Part shown: positions 38,886 to 48,454 of the stretch, piece after piece
How the letters are laid out: every line of letters starts with the position of its first letter
How positions within the stretch are numbered: the stretch's first letter is position 1
Assembly (NCBI GenBank): GCA_934593275.1
Contig: CAKTQE010000006.1
Span: forward strand, 1 to 64,000
DNA from: an uncultured Oscillospiraceae bacterium
Lineage (GTDB): Bacteria > Bacillota > Clostridia > Oscillospirales > Oscillospiraceae
Reading direction: 5' to 3'
Length of the DNA: 64,000 nt
Translations under genes and position numbers: made by a program
The notes under the pieces: model-generated
What the model was told of the DNA's origin: nothing
Database searches by the model: none
Seen by the model: the letters and a program-made list of their open reading frames with translations, nothing else

Positions 38886-38903
38886 TTGATTTCCTCCTCT
38901 TCC

Positions 38904-39263
38904 TTAGAACTCGAGACCGCCCTCGCGAGCACCCTCAGCCAGAGCAGCAACACGGCCATGGAAAATATAGCCGCCGCGGTCGAAAACGACCTCGCTGATG
39001 CCCTTTGCCTTGGCACGCTCTGCCAGGACAGCGCCCACCTTCTTGGCACCTTCGCAGTTGCCGGTGAGACCCTCAAATTCCTTCTCCAGCGTATTGGCGG
39101 AAGCCAGAGTAACGCCGTTCACGTCGTCGATGATCTGGGCGTAGATGTTCGCGTTGGAACGGAACACGTTCAGACGGGGACGCTCGGGAGTGCCGGAGAT
39201 TTTGCCACGAACACGGACATGCCGCTTCAGGCGCATTGCATTCTTATCAATTTTGCTGACCAT
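38904..39263 (-). CDS. rplR: 50S ribosomal protein L18
   Basis: 119 residues: [40 protein letters not shown] and [20 protein letters not shown], the 5S-rRNA-binding L18 signatures. Confidence 0.98.
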   Translation of the reverse strand: MVSKIDKNAMRLKRHVRVRGKISGTPERPRLNVFRSNANIYAQIIDDVNGVTLASANTLEKEFEGLTGNCEGAKKVGAVLAERAKAKGISEVVFDRGGYIFHGRVAALAEGAREGGLEF

Positions 39264-39278
39264 TTCGGCACACCTCCA

Positions 39279-39824
39279 TTACTTCTTACCACCGGTCTTA
39301 CCAACCTTGCGGCGGATGACTTCGGTGGAATACTTGATACCCTTGCCCTTGTAGGGTTCGGGGGGACGCTTGCTGCGGACTTCGGCAGCGAACTGGCCGA
39401 CGACCTGCTTGTCAATGCCCTTGATGATGATCTTGTTGGGGGTGGGAACTTCGATGGTGATACCGGGAATCTCGTCCACAAAAACTTCGTGGGAGAAGCC
39501 CAGACGCATGACCAGCTGAGTGCCCTTCTTCTCGCAGCGGAAACCAACGCCGTTGACTTCCAGCTCCTTGCTGAAGCCCTTCTCAACACCCTCGACCATG
39601 TTGTGCAGCAGGGTCCGGGTCAGGCCATGGAGGCTCTTGTGCAGATGCTCTTCATCAGGACGGTTTACAGTCAGCTCATTGCCCTCGACCTTCAGGATCA
39701 TGTCGGGATGGAAGGTGTAGCTCAGAGTGCCCTTGGGGCCCTTCACGGTAACGGCATTGCCCTCGGCGATGTCAACCGTGACGTTTGCCGGAATGATAAC
39801 CGGCTTTCTACCAATTCTAGACAT
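39279..39824 (-). CDS. rplF: 50S ribosomal protein L6
   Basis: 181 residues, [20 protein letters not shown] onward, with the two L6 repeats and the closing [20 protein letters not shown]. The start at 39824 has AAGGAGG; the longer upstream frame overlaps rpsH. Confidence 0.98.
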   Translation of the reverse strand: MSRIGRKPVIIPANVTVDIAEGNAVTVKGPKGTLSYTFHPDMILKVEGNELTVNRPDEEHLHKSLHGLTRTLLHNMVEGVEKGFSKELEVNGVGFRCEKKGTQLVMRLGFSHEVFVDEIPGITIEVPTPNKIIIKGIDKQVVGQFAAEVRSKRPPEPYKGKGIKYSTEVIRRKVGKTGGKK

Positions 39825-39837
39825 TTCTGAATCCTCC

Positions 39838-40236
39838 TTACCAGACGAAAGCCAGGACTTCGCCACCAATGTGGTTCTCGCGAGCCTTCTTGTCGGTCAT
39901 AACGCCCTTGGAAGTGGAAACGATTGCGATACCCAGGCCCTTGAGAACCTTGGGCAGTTCCTCGGCACCGGCATACACTCTCAGGCCGGGCTTGGAGACG
40001 CGGCGCAGACCGGTGATGGCCTGCTGCTTCTTGGCCAGGTACTTGAGGGTGATGTGAATCATGCCCTGGTTGCCGTTGTCAACCACAGTGTAGGACTTGA
40101 TGTAGCCCTCGTCCAGCAGAATCTGGGCAATAGCCTTCTTCAGGTTGGAAGCGGGGACATCCACGGTTTCGTGCTTTGCAGAATTCGCGTTCCGGATACG
40201 GGTCAGCATATCTGCTACGGGATCGGTGATTTGCAT
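39838..40236 (-). CDS. rpsH: 30S ribosomal protein S8
   Basis: 132 residues, starting [20 protein letters not shown] and closing with [20 protein letters not shown]. It binds 16S helix 21 and represses the spc operon in E. coli. A gap of 142 bp separates it from rpsN. Confidence 0.98.
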   Translation of the reverse strand: MQITDPVADMLTRIRNANSAKHETVDVPASNLKKAIAQILLDEGYIKSYTVVDNGNQGMIHITLKYLAKKQQAITGLRRVSKPGLRVYAGAEELPKVLKGLGIAIVSTSKGVMTDKKARENHIGGEVLAFVW

Positions 40237-40378
40237 GTTTATATCCTCCTTTAAGAAGTTACGGGCTTAACCCGTTGAAGGCCCGGGGGTATCCGGGGAA
40301 TGCGACGCTCCCAGGAGCGTCCATCTTCCCAGGACTTCCCAAACCTTTTTCACATTTGATTCGACCTAAGCGAGCAGT
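40237..40378 (-). promoter_or_regulatory. Hairpin-rich gap between rpsN and rpsH
   Basis: 142 bp without a gene, unusual inside this tight cluster. It contains GACGCTC/GAGCGTC (40304-40310 with 40315-40321) and ACGGG/CCCGT (40261-40265 with 40271-40275), then AAAGGAGG for rpsH. This may be a regulatory RNA site, for instance for S8 or another spc protein. That is an inference. Confidence 0.35.
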
Positions 40379-40564
40379 TTACCAGCTGGCCTTGCGGACA
40401 CCGGGGATCTGGCCCTTGTAGGCCAGCTCACGGAAGCAGATACGGCAAACACCGTAATCCCGCAGGTAAGCGTGGGGTCTGCCGCAGATCTTGCAGCGGT
40501 TGTAGCGGCGGCTGGAGAACTTGGGCTCAGCCTGCTGCTTCAGGATCATAGACTTTTTAGCCAT
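40379..40564 (-). CDS. rpsN: 30S ribosomal protein S14, zinc-binding type Z
   Basis: 61 residues with the zinc set [20 protein letters not shown] (CxxC-x12-CxxC). It is the short zinc type, usual in Clostridia, and is encoded between rplE and rpsH. Confidence 0.98.
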   Translation of the reverse strand: MAKKSMILKQQAEPKFSSRRYNRCKICGRPHAYLRDYGVCRICFRELAYKGQIPGVRKASW

Positions 40565-40581
40565 TTACGTAATCCTCCTAA

Positions 40582-41124
40582 TCAAGCGGTGAAGGGAGCG
40601 CCCAGCTGGGTCAGCAGCTCTTTGGCTTCCTCGTCGGTGGCAGCGGTGGTGCAGATGCAGATATCCATACCACGGATCTTGTCCACCTTGTCGTACTCGA
40701 TCTCAGGGAAGATCAGCTGCTCTTTCAGACCGAAAGCGTAGTTGCCCCGTCCGTCAAAGGAATTGGGGTTGATGCCGCGGAAGTCACGGACACGAGGCAG
40801 GGCCACGTTGAACAGGCGGTCCAGGAACTCGTACATCTTGTCACCACGGAGGGTGACCTTTACGCCAACGGTTTCACCTTCACGGACCTTGAAGTTTGCA
40901 ACGCTCTTCCGGGCCTTGCAGGTAACAGGCTTCTGGCCGGTGATGGTGGCGATATCCTTGCAGATGGCCTCAATTTCCTTGGCATTGTTCTTGCTCTCGC
41001 CGCAGCCGACGTTCACAATCACCTTGTCCAGCTTGGGGATCTGCATCACGCTCTTGTAGCCGAACTTCTTGTTCAGAGCAGGAGCGATCTCAGCAACATA
41101 GGTTTCTTTCATTCTGTTAGCCAT
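40582..41124 (-). CDS. rplE: 50S ribosomal protein L5
   Basis: 180 residues; binds 5S rRNA. It contains [40 protein letters not shown] and the C-terminal [20 protein letters not shown]. Confidence 0.98.
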   Translation of the reverse strand: MANRMKETYVAEIAPALNKKFGYKSVMQIPKLDKVIVNVGCGESKNNAKEIEAICKDIATITGQKPVTCKARKSVANFKVREGETVGVKVTLRGDKMYEFLDRLFNVALPRVRDFRGINPNSFDGRGNYAFGLKEQLIFPEIEYDKVDKIRGMDICICTTAATDEEAKELLTQLGAPFTA

Positions 41125-41141
41125 AATAGATTACTCCTTTC

Positions 41142-41447
41142 TTAGATTTCGGCACCGCACTTGCGGCAGATGCGGACCTTCTTGTCACCGTCCATCTTGT
41201 AGCCCACGCGGACACCCTTGCCGCACTTTTCGCAGTACAGGGCAACCTTGCAGGTACGGATGGGGGTCTCCTTCTTGACGATGCCACCGGTCTCGCCCTG
41301 ACGGCGGGGCTTGGTGTGGCAGGTCGCAACGTTGACCTTCTCTACAATGACCTTGTTCTCGCTGGGCATGGCCACCAGGACCTTGCCCTTAACGCCCTTG
41401 TCCTTACCGGACAGGACGATAACGGTATCGTTCTTTTTAATGTTCAT
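41142..41447 (-). CDS. rplX: 50S ribosomal protein L24 with C-terminal zinc ribbon
   Basis: 101 residues. The N-terminal KOW motif is KNDTVIVLSGKDKGVKGKVL. The C-terminal third carries CEKCG and CRKCG pairs at about 77-98, a zinc-ribbon-like extension that many clostridial L24 proteins share. Confidence 0.97.
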   Translation of the reverse strand: MNIKKNDTVIVLSGKDKGVKGKVLVAMPSENKVIVEKVNVATCHTKPRRQGETGGIVKKETPIRTCKVALYCEKCGKGVRVGYKMDGDKKVRICRKCGAEI

Positions 41448-41462
41448 TCTTCGGTTCCCCCA

Positions 41463-41831
41463 TTAGATGACTTCGGGTGCCAGGGAGAGGATCTTCATGA
41501 AATCTCTCTCACGCAGCTCACGGGCCACCGGTCCAAAGATACGAGTGCCACGGGGGTTCTTGTCGTCCTTGATGATGACGGCGGCGTTCTCGTCGAAACG
41601 AACGTAGCTGCCATCCTCACGGCGGACACCCCGCTTGGTGCGGACGATCACGGCCTTGACGACCTCGCCCTTCTTCACAGTACCGCCGGGAGCAGCCTTA
41701 CGGACGGAAGCAACGATGATGTCACCGATGTTGCCGGTCTTGCGCTTGGAGCCGCCCAGAACGCGAATGCAGTGAATTTCCTTAGCGCCGGTGTTGTCGG
41801 CAACCTTCAGGTAGCTTTCCTGTTGAATCAT
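41463..41831 (-). CDS. rplN: 50S ribosomal protein L14
   Basis: 122 residues, [20 protein letters not shown], then [20 protein letters not shown] and the closing [11 protein letters not shown]. Confidence 0.98.
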   Translation of the reverse strand: MIQQESYLKVADNTGAKEIHCIRVLGGSKRKTGNIGDIIVASVRKAAPGGTVKKGEVVKAVIVRTKRGVRREDGSYVRFDENAAVIIKDDKNPRGTRIFGPVARELRERDFMKILSLAPEVI

Positions 41832-41846
41832 TCTCTGCCGACCTCC

Positions 41847-42110
41847 TTACTTAGCCTTTTCGATAATTCTGACCAGTCTCCATCTCTTGTCCTTGGACAG
41901 GGGACGGGTCTCCATGACCTCAACGGTATCGCCGATGCCGCACTCGTTGTTCTCGTCGTGGGCCTTCAGCTTGTAAGTCCGCTTCATGGTCTTCTTGTAC
42001 AGAGGATGCTGCACGCTGTCCTCAATCGCAACCACAATGGTCTTGTCCATCTTGTCGGAGACAACCTGACCGATTCTGGTTTTGCGGAAAGCTCTGGTAT
42101 TTTCAGTCAT
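41847..42110 (-). CDS. rpsQ: 30S ribosomal protein S17
   Basis: 87 residues, with [20 protein letters not shown] and [20 protein letters not shown], both S17 hallmarks. It lies between rpmC and rplN. Confidence 0.98.
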   Translation of the reverse strand: MTENTRAFRKTRIGQVVSDKMDKTIVVAIEDSVQHPLYKKTMKRTYKLKAHDENNECGIGDTVEVMETRPLSKDKRWRLVRIIEKAK

Positions 42111-42124
42111 ACTTGTTTCCCTCC

Positions 42125-42322
42125 TCAGATGTTGGTCTCTTTCTCACGAATAATGGTCTTGATGCGGGCAATGTCCTTCTTGACAGCGGCAATCTGCATG
42201 GGGTTATCCAGCTGATTGGTGGCATGCTGCATACGCAGCATGAACAGGTCCTTCTTCAGCTCGTCCAGCTTCTTGTTCAGCTCTTCAGCGGACAGATTCT
42301 TGATTTCCTTTGCCTTCATCAT
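42125..42322 (-). CDS. rpmC: 50S ribosomal protein L29
   Basis: 65 residues, two-helix L29: [20 protein letters not shown], then [20 protein letters not shown]. Its start overlaps the rplP stop by one base. Confidence 0.97.
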   Translation of the reverse strand: MMKAKEIKNLSAEELNKKLDELKKDLFMLRMQHATNQLDNPMQIAAVKKDIARIKTIIREKETNI

Positions 42323-42753
42323 TATTCACCACCAATCTCAGTTTCTGCTTCCTTGGTGATGATGCGGGTCTTGATGGGCAGCTTGTGCTGCGCCAGACGC
42401 AGAGCCTCGCGGGCTACGTCCTCGGAGACGCCGCCGATCTCAAACATCACCTTCTGGTTCTTAACAACAGCTACCCAGCCCTCGGGCGCGCCCTTACCGG
42501 AACCCATACGGGTGCCCAGGCCCTTCTTGGAGTAAGGCTTGTCGGGGAAAATCTTGATCCAGACCTTACCACCACGCTTGGTGTAACGGGTCATGGCAAT
42601 ACGGGCAGCTTCGATCTGGTTGCCGGTGATCCAGCCAGGCTCCAGAGCCTGGATACCGAAATCACCATAGGAAACCTTGTTACCGCGGGAAGCAACGCCG
42701 GTCATACGACCACGCTGTACCTTACGGTACTTTGCTCTCTTCGGCATCAGCAT
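42322..42753 (-). CDS. rplP: 50S ribosomal protein L16
   Basis: 143 residues, [20 protein letters not shown], with RVSPMGSG-like [20 protein letters not shown]. It overlaps the rpsC stop by one base (TAATG), so translation is coupled. Confidence 0.98.
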   Translation of the reverse strand: MLMPKRAKYRKVQRGRMTGVASRGNKVSYGDFGIQALEPGWITGNQIEAARIAMTRYTKRGGKVWIKIFPDKPYSKKGLGTRMGSGKGAPEGWVAVVKNQKVMFEIGGVSEDVAREALRLAQHKLPIKTRIITKEAETEIGGE

Positions 42754-43541
42754 TAGCGGTTACCTCCTTCTCTGCGGTAGTTGTTTCTGTCGCCCTGACG
42801 ACGCTCGCCACCGTTGCGGCGGTCGTTCCGGCGGTCGCCATTGCGGCGGTCACCGTTGCGGCGATCCCGACGCTCACGGGGAGCGGGTTCGGGAGCAGCG
42901 GAACGCAGGGTGGTGTTCAGCACCTCACCCTTGTAGATCCAAACCTTTACACCGATGCGGCCATAGGTGGTGGCAGCTTCGGCAAAGCCGTACTCGATGT
43001 CGGCACGGATGGTCTGGAGGGGAATGGTGCCTTCGTGATAGCTCTCGGAGCGGGCGATTTCAGCACCGCCCAGACGGCCGCCGCAGGTGACCTTGATGCC
43101 CTTGGCACCCAGGCGAGTGGCCTGCTGCATGGCCTTCTTCATGGCCCGGCGGAAGGAGATACGCTTCTCCAGCTGCTGAGCAATGTTCTCGGCTACCAGC
43201 TGAGCGTTCAGGTCGGGGGACCGAACCTCAACAATGTTCAGATTCACGCTCTTGCCCAGACGAGCCTCTACGTCCTTACGCAGATTCTCGATCTCGGCAC
43301 CGGCCTTACCGATGACAACACCGGGGCGGGAGCAGTGAATGTTGATCTTGACCTTGCCGTTGGACCGCTCGATTTCGATCTTGGCGACACCGGCGGCGTA
43401 CAGCTTGTTCTTCAGATACTTACGGATGTTGTAATCTTCAACGACCAGGTCGCCGACCTTGTCCTCGCGGGCGTACCAGTGGGAATCCCAGTCCTTGATT
43501 ACGCCAACACGCAGTCCATGGGGATTAACTTTCTGTCCCAT
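42753..43541 (-). CDS. rpsC: 30S ribosomal protein S3 with basic low-complexity tail
   Basis: 262 residues, longer than the usual 210-225. The conserved part has [20 protein letters not shown] and the KH segment [20 protein letters not shown]. The last 45 or so residues are a repetitive Arg/Asn/Gly/Asp tail ([16 protein letters not shown]). The tail probably adds non-specific RNA contact; this is an inference. It is followed by rplP with a one-base overlap. Confidence 0.97.
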   Translation of the reverse strand: MGQKVNPHGLRVGVIKDWDSHWYAREDKVGDLVVEDYNIRKYLKNKLYAAGVAKIEIERSNGKVKINIHCSRPGVVIGKAGAEIENLRKDVEARLGKSVNLNIVEVRSPDLNAQLVAENIAQQLEKRISFRRAMKKAMQQATRLGAKGIKVTCGGRLGGAEIARSESYHEGTIPLQTIRADIEYGFAEAATTYGRIGVKVWIYKGEVLNTTLRSAAPEPAPRERRDRRNGDRRNGDRRNDRRNGGERRQGDRNNYRREGGNR

Positions 43542-43554
43542 AGCTACCTCCTGA

Positions 43555-43890
43555 TTAAGCCTTCTCGCTCACACCGATGGTGATGTGAGTGGTTCTCTTA
43601 TTGATCCGAACGAAACCACGACGGGATGCGATGCGGCCACGCTTCAGGATGGGGCCGGGGTTAGCGATCGCAGTGGAAACGTACAGGTTCTCAGCGTTCA
43701 TTTCGTGGTTGTGCTCGGCGTTTGCCACGGCACTCTTCAGCAGCTTGGCCATGGGCTCGCAAGCGGCCTTAGAGGTCTGGCTCAGGTACGCGGCAGCGGT
43801 CTTGACGTCCTGGCCCCGGATCATGTCGCAAACCAGCTTCACTTTACGGGGAGACATCCGGACGTACTTTACATGTGCAAATGCTTCCAT
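43555..43890 (-). CDS. rplV: 50S ribosomal protein L22
   Basis: 111 residues: [20 protein letters not shown] and the beta-hairpin [20 protein letters not shown] that reaches the exit tunnel. Confidence 0.98.
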   Translation of the reverse strand: MEAFAHVKYVRMSPRKVKLVCDMIRGQDVKTAAAYLSQTSKAACEPMAKLLKSAVANAEHNHEMNAENLYVSTAIANPGPILKRGRIASRRGFVRINKRTTHITIGVSEKA

Positions 43891-43902
43891 TTTCGTACCT
43901 CC

Positions 43903-44181
43903 TTACTTGGAATTGGCGGTCTTGCTGCCAGAGTGGCCCCGGAAGGTTCTGGTAGGCACGAACTCGCCCAGCTTGTGGCCGACCATATCCTCAGTGATAT
44001 AGACGGGAACATGCTTCCGACCGTCGTGGACGGCGATGGTGTGACCAACGAAGGAGGGGAAAATGGTGGAGGCTCTGGACCAGGTCTTCAGAACCTTCTT
44101 TTCACCGGCCTTGTTCAGCTCTTCAACGCGCTTGTACAGCTCAGGAGCTACGAAAGGGCCCTTTTTGATACTTCTGCTCAT
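43903..44181 (-). CDS. rpsS: 30S ribosomal protein S19
   Basis: 92 residues, [20 protein letters not shown], with [20 protein letters not shown] and the closing [14 protein letters not shown]. Confidence 0.98.
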   Translation of the reverse strand: MSRSIKKGPFVAPELYKRVEELNKAGEKKVLKTWSRASTIFPSFVGHTIAVHDGRKHVPVYITEDMVGHKLGEFVPTRTFRGHSGSKTANSK

Positions 44182-44193
44182 TTCATTTCCTCC

Positions 44194-45030
44194 TTACTTG
44201 CTGTTTCTGCGCTTGACGATGAACTTGTTGGTGGGATTCTTGCCCTTCCGGGTCTTATAACCCAGAGCAGGCTTGCCCCAAGGAGTGACAGGGCCGGGGC
44301 GTCCGACAGGAGCGCGGCCCTCGCCGCCGCCGTGAGGATGGTCATTGGGGTTCATGACGGAGCCACGAACGGTGGGGCGGATACCCATGTGACGGGTACG
44401 GCCAGCCTTACCGATGTGAACGTTCTCATGATCCAGGTTGCCAACCTGACCGATGCAGGCGGTGCAGTTCATCCGAACATAGCGAACTTCGCCGGAGGGC
44501 AGTCTGACCTGAGCCAGGTCGCCTTCCTTAGCCATCAGCTGGGCAGCGGTACCGGCGGAGCGGACCAGCTGTGCGCCGTGGCCGGGCTGCAGCTCCACAT
44601 TGTGGATCACAGTACCCACGGGGATGTTGGCGATGGGCAGGCAGTTGCCGGGCTTGATGTCGGCAGCGGCAGAGGAGATGACCTTGTCCCCGGCTTTCAG
44701 GCCGTAGGGAGCCAGGATGTAGCTCAAGGTCTCGTCTTCGTACTTGATGAGAGCGATGAAAGCGGACCGGTTGGGGTCGTACTCAATGCGCTGTACAGTA
44801 GCGGGCATATCCAGCTTCTGACGCTTGAAGTCGATTACACGGTACTTCCGCTTGTTGCCGCCGCCGCGATGGCGGACGGTGATGTGACCATAGCTGTTGC
44901 GACCTGCATTCTTCTTGAGGCTCTCAACCAGGCTACGCTCAGGTTTTGCCTTCTTGTCTACGCCGTCGAAAGCGGAAACGGTCATGTTTCTGCGGGACGG
45001 GGTATAAGGCTTAAAAGTTTTAATAGCCAT
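44194..45030 (-). CDS. rplB: 50S ribosomal protein L2
   Basis: 278 residues. The conserved C-terminal [20 protein letters not shown] is present with its histidine near the peptidyl transferase centre, and so is [17 protein letters not shown]. Confidence 0.98.
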   Translation of the reverse strand: MAIKTFKPYTPSRRNMTVSAFDGVDKKAKPERSLVESLKKNAGRNSYGHITVRHRGGGNKRKYRVIDFKRQKLDMPATVQRIEYDPNRSAFIALIKYEDETLSYILAPYGLKAGDKVISSAAADIKPGNCLPIANIPVGTVIHNVELQPGHGAQLVRSAGTAAQLMAKEGDLAQVRLPSGEVRYVRMNCTACIGQVGNLDHENVHIGKAGRTRHMGIRPTVRGSVMNPNDHPHGGGEGRAPVGRPGPVTPWGKPALGYKTRKGKNPTNKFIVKRRNSK

Positions 45031-45059
45031 TTGCGTTTCTCTCCTTTATTGAGATTGGT

Positions 45060-45356
45060 TTAGACCATGCCTTCGAAGAACTCGATGGTCTTGGAGTCAG
45101 CGGTCAGGGTGACAACAGCCTTCTTGTAGGCTGCCCGCTTACCAGCGGGGTAAGCGCCGGTGCGCTTGACCTTACCCTGCATCCGGATGGTGTTGACCTT
45201 GGCGACCTTCACACCGAACACCTGCTCAACGGCAGCCTTGATCTCGGTCTTGTTGGCGTCAACGTCTACCATGAAGACGTACTTCTTATCAGCCACAGCC
45301 TCCATGGACTGCTCGGTGATAACGGGTCTTCTGATGATGTCATATACGTTCTTCAT
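45060..45356 (-). CDS. rplW: 50S ribosomal protein L23
   Basis: 98 residues: [20 protein letters not shown] and [20 protein letters not shown]. It forms the docking site for trigger factor and SRP at the tunnel exit. It touches the rplD stop (45356). Confidence 0.98.
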   Translation of the reverse strand: MKNVYDIIRRPVITEQSMEAVADKKYVFMVDVDANKTEIKAAVEQVFGVKVAKVNTIRMQGKVKRTGAYPAGKRAAYKKAVVTLTADSKTIEFFEGMV

Positions 45357-45979
45357 TACGCGAATACCTCCTGGATCTTCTGGAGTGCAGCCTGATCGAC
45401 AACCAGCTTATCGGCGTGCAGCACGTCGTAGGTGTTCAGCAGGTTGGCGAAGGTAACTTCGCAGCCGGCGATGTTCCGGCCGGAACGGACAACGTTCTGG
45501 TCAGGAGCAGCGGTAACGACCAGGGTCTTGGAGGTGCAGCCCACAGCCTTCAGGAATGCAGCGAATTCCTTGGTCTTGGGAGCTTCCATCTTGATCTCGT
45601 CGATGACGACCACAGCCTGCTCGTTGGCCTTGGCGGACAGAACGCTCTTCAGAGCCAGCCGCTTGGCCTTCTTGTTCAGGGTGTAGCTGTAATCCCGGGG
45701 CTTGGGAGCGAAAACGATACCGCCGTGGGTCCACTGGGGAGCGCGGGTAGAACCCTGACGGGCGCGGCCGGTGCCCTTCTGCTTCCAGGGCTTGCGGCCA
45801 CCGCCGGAAACCTCAGCGCGGGTCAGTGCGCTCTGAGTACCCTGCCGCAGGTTTGCCAGGTGGTTCTTGACCACTTCGTGGACAACAGCGCCGTTGGGAT
45901 CAATGCCAAACACAGCTTCGGGCAGTTCGATCTCGCCAACCAGCTTGCCGGACATATTGTAAACATTCGTCTTAAGCAT
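45356..45979 (-). CDS. rplD: 50S ribosomal protein L4
   Basis: 207 residues with [40 protein letters not shown] and SNLNTYDVL-like [20 protein letters not shown]. In some bacteria L4 regulates the S10 operon by binding its leader. Confidence 0.98.
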   Translation of the reverse strand: MLKTNVYNMSGKLVGEIELPEAVFGIDPNGAVVHEVVKNHLANLRQGTQSALTRAEVSGGGRKPWKQKGTGRARQGSTRAPQWTHGGIVFAPKPRDYSYTLNKKAKRLALKSVLSAKANEQAVVVIDEIKMEAPKTKEFAAFLKAVGCTSKTLVVTAAPDQNVVRSGRNIAGCEVTFANLLNTYDVLHADKLVVDQAALQKIQEVFA

Positions 45980-45998
45980 GATTTAAGATCTCCTTTCC

Positions 45999-46718
45999 TT
46001 AGCCTCTTGCGGAAGCCTTCTGGGGATTTCTGCCGGAAGCCTTCTGCGGGTTCTTGCTGATGCCGGTCTCCACGTTCTTGACGCGGTTGTTCTTTACGGT
46101 GTTGCGGATGTAAACAAGACCGCCCTTGGGGCCGGGGATGGCACCGCGGATAACGATCATGTTCAGCTCTGCGTCAACCTTCACAACGTCCAGATTCTCG
46201 ATGGTGACCTGGTCGCAGCCCATCTGGCCTGCGCCAATCTTACCCGGGAAAATACGGGACTGGTGAGAGGAAGCACCCATAGAACCGGCGTGACGGTGAA
46301 CAGGGCCGCCGCCGTGGGTCATGGGGGTCCGTCCGGCACCGTAACGCTTTACAACGCCCTGGTAGCCGTGGCCCTTGGTGATGCCGGTCACGTCGATCTT
46401 GTCGCCGGCAGCGAAGGTGTCAGCCTTGACCTCGTCGCCGACGTTCATGTCAGCAGCGGACTCCAGCTTGAACTCCTTCAGGTACTTCTTGGGGGCAACG
46501 CCAGCCTTCTTCAGGTGGCCTGCCTCAGGCTTGCTCAGCTTGTGCTCCTTGATGTCGCCAAAGCCGAGCTGGACGGCGGTGTAGCCGTCGGTCTCAACGG
46601 TCTTCTTCTGAGTGACAACGCAGGGACCTGCTTCCACAACGGTAACAGGAATGACCTTGCCGCTCTCATCGAAGATCTGGGTCATGCCCACTTTTTTGCC
46701 GATGATTGCTTTTTTCAT
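45999..46718 (-). CDS. rplC: 50S ribosomal protein L3
   Basis: 239 residues with [40 protein letters not shown] and [20 protein letters not shown]. The C-terminus adds a short repetitive tail in which NPQKAS appears twice. It starts 122 bp after the rpsJ stop. Confidence 0.98.
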   Translation of the reverse strand: MKKAIIGKKVGMTQIFDESGKVIPVTVVEAGPCVVTQKKTVETDGYTAVQLGFGDIKEHKLSKPEAGHLKKAGVAPKKYLKEFKLESAADMNVGDEVKADTFAAGDKIDVTGITKGHGYQGVVKRYGAGRTPMTHGGGPVHRHAGSMGASSHQSRIFPGKIGAGQMGCDQVTIENLDVVKVDAELNMIVIRGAIPGPKGGLVYIRNTVKNNRVKNVETGISKNPQKASGRNPQKASARG

Positions 46719-46840
46719 GGTTGAGTTTCTCCTTTTTTAGGTTATTGGTTGACAGACGCGTGCTTGCGCCGCCAACATGACCCGTCCGCCCGATGCCAGA
46801 CAGTGCGGGCAGCGGTAAGGGCTGATAGAATGTCAGCTTC
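46719..46840 (-). promoter_or_regulatory. Gap between rpsJ and rplC
   Basis: 122 bp without a gene within the S10 operon. It can form stem structures around GCCCGCAC/GTGCGGGC-like sequence and contains AAAAAAGGAG before rplC. It may be an RNA regulatory site, but nothing recognisable was seen. Confidence 0.25.
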
Positions 46841-47149
46841 TTACAGCTTTATCTCTATCTCAACGCCAGCGGGAAGATCCAGGCTCATCAGGGCCTCGAT
46901 GGTCTTCTGGTTGGGGTTGAGGATATCGATCAGTCTCTTGTGGGTTCTGCGCTCAAACTGCTCACGGCTATCCTTGTACTTGTGGACAGCCCGAAGGATG
47001 GTAACGACTTCCTTCTTGGTGGGCAGGGGGATGGGGCCGGAAACCTGGGCGCCGTTGCGCTTTGCGGTTTCAACGATCTTTGCCGCGCTGGAGTCGATCA
47101 GCTGGTGATCATAAGCCTTCAGCCGAATGCGGATCATCTGGTTTGCCAT
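46841..47149 (-). CDS. rpsJ: 30S ribosomal protein S10
   Basis: 102 residues, with [20 protein letters not shown] and [20 protein letters not shown], the S10/NusE core. It heads the S10 operon with AGGAGG upstream. S10 also works in antitermination with NusB. Confidence 0.98.
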   Translation of the reverse strand: MANQMIRIRLKAYDHQLIDSSAAKIVETAKRNGAQVSGPIPLPTKKEVVTILRAVHKYKDSREQFERRTHKRLIDILNPNQKTIEALMSLDLPAGVEIEIKL

Positions 47150-47414
47150 GTTGTTGTTTCCTCCTTGATGTATCGTACTCAGTTTGCGTAGTGTCTGGGT
47201 ACGGTCGAACTGGTGTTCACGCCTCCGTGCGTATCACTTCGGGCCATGAAAATAGGCCGACAAGCGCCGACCATTCTCCTGCCCCGGCGATATACGCCAG
47301 CGAAACAGAAGCAGTTCAGCCGCCCGATGACCGGACATACTCCGCAGAAGTTACCGCCGTGAGGCGCAATCTCCTGCATCATCGCATCGTTGTGCGCAGT
47401 TTCCCCGCACAACC
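47150..47414 (-). promoter_or_regulatory. Long 5' leader of the S10 operon
   Basis: About 265 nt lie between the predicted transcript start and rpsJ. A hairpin GTTGTGC/GCACAAC sits at the very 5' end (47389-47395 with 47407-47413), and further GC-rich segments can pair. An 87-codon reading frame crosses it but starts upstream of the promoter and lacks a ribosome site. The length is compatible with an autoregulatory leader, as L4 uses in other phyla; no specific family was recognised. The rest of the 47150-47563 gap holds the promoter and the rsgA terminator. Confidence 0.45.
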
Positions 47415-47420
47415 TGAGAT

Positions 47421-47449
47421 ATGATACCATCTCCATAGCCATTTGTCAA
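47421..47449 (-). promoter_or_regulatory. Promoter of the S10-spc-alpha cluster
   Basis: Minus strand TTGACA (47444-47449), 17-bp spacer and TATCAT (47421-47426). Confidence 0.78.
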
Positions 47450-47525
47450 GTGCTTTTTCAGAAGTTTTTACAAATTTTACTCTGCATTTTTGGGCATTCA
47501 GATAAAAATTCCGGGAATCCCAAAA

Positions 47526-47560
47526 GAACGCCCCGTGTTCGAAACCGGACACGGAGCGTT
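47526..47560 (-). terminator. Terminator after rsgA
   Basis: Stem AACGCCCCGTGT with ACACGGAGCGTT, one mismatch, followed on the minus strand by TCTTTTGGG. It is 4 bp after the rsgA stop. Confidence 0.75.
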
Positions 47561-47563
47561 GGG

Positions 47564-48454
47564 TCATTTATGTTCCCATTCTTTATACTGGGCGGCCTTT
47601 TCGTAAAGGCGGAGGTAGCTGTCGTAGCGGGTAGGCTGAATGTGGCCAAGCTCCGCGGCGGCTCTGACGGCGCAGCCCGGTTCTTTCCGATGAGAGCAGT
47701 CGTGGAACTGACAGGCTCCTAAGTAGGGAGCAAAATCCGGAAAGGCGTATTGCAGGTTCTCCTTTAAAATCACGTCCATCTGGTCCGTATCAAAGGAGGA
47801 AAAGCCGGGGGTATCCATGACGAAGGTCTCCGCATCCAGGGTAAAGAGTTCCACGTGCCGGGTGGTATGGCGGCCACGGCCCAGTTTTTCGGAAACTTCT
47901 CCCGTGGGCAGGTCCAGTTCCGGCAGCAGCCGATTGAGGATGCTGCTTTTGCCCACACCGGAATTTCCCGTAAAGGCCGTCAGCTTTCCCTGCAACGCCT
48001 GCCGCAGTTCCTCCACTCCGGCCCCGGTCTGAGCACTGGTGGAGATCACCCGGAAGCCCGCCTGGGTGTAGATGCGGCACAGGTCCTGGGCCTGGTCCAA
48101 GTCCGTTTTGTTGACACAGAGGATACACTCCACGCCTTTGTTGCCCGCAATGGCCGCCACCCGGTCAATGAGGAAGGGTTCTGTAATGGGGTTGACATTG
48201 GCGGCGAAAATCACCAGGCCGTCCACATTGGCCACCGCCGGACGGACGAAGCTGTTCTTTCTGGGGAGGATGGCTTCTACCATGCCCTTTTCCCCCTGAC
48301 GCGTCACCTCTACCATGTCGCCTGTCAAAGGGGTTTGGCCCCCCTTGCGCAGGATGCCCCGGGCCTTGCAGGTCAGGACCCCCTGGGGCAGGCGTACCTC
48401 ATAAAAGCCGCTGAGGGAACGGATAATTCTGCCGGTTTCAGTTTTTTCAGCCAT
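47564..48454 (-). CDS. rsgA: Ribosome small-subunit biogenesis GTPase RsgA
   Basis: 296 residues with the circularly permuted GTPase motif order: G4 VNKTDLDQAQ (about 115), then G1 GNSGVGKSS (about 165), then DTPGFSSF (G3). The C-terminal zinc set includes CQFHDCSH and GCAVRAA. It matures 30S subunits. The start at 48454 overlaps prkC by 8 bp. rpe and thiN, which often follow in Firmicutes, are absent. Confidence 0.96.
   Translation of the reverse strand: MAEKTETGRIIRSLSGFYEVRLPQGVLTCKARGILRKGGQTPLTGDMVEVTRQGEKGMVEAILPRKNSFVRPAVANVDGLVIFAANVNPITEPFLIDRVAAIAGNKGVECILCVNKTDLDQAQDLCRIYTQAGFRVISTSAQTGAGVEELRQALQGKLTAFTGNSGVGKSSILNRLLPELDLPTGEVSEKLGRGRHTTRHVELFTLDAETFVMDTPGFSSFDTDQMDVILKENLQYAFPDFAPYLGACQFHDCSHRKEPGCAVRAAAELGHIQPTRYDSYLRLYEKAAQYKEWEHK

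Noticed and set aside
47179..47442. Leader peptide of 87 codons before rpsJ
   Set aside because: The start codon is upstream of the predicted transcript start and has no ribosome site.
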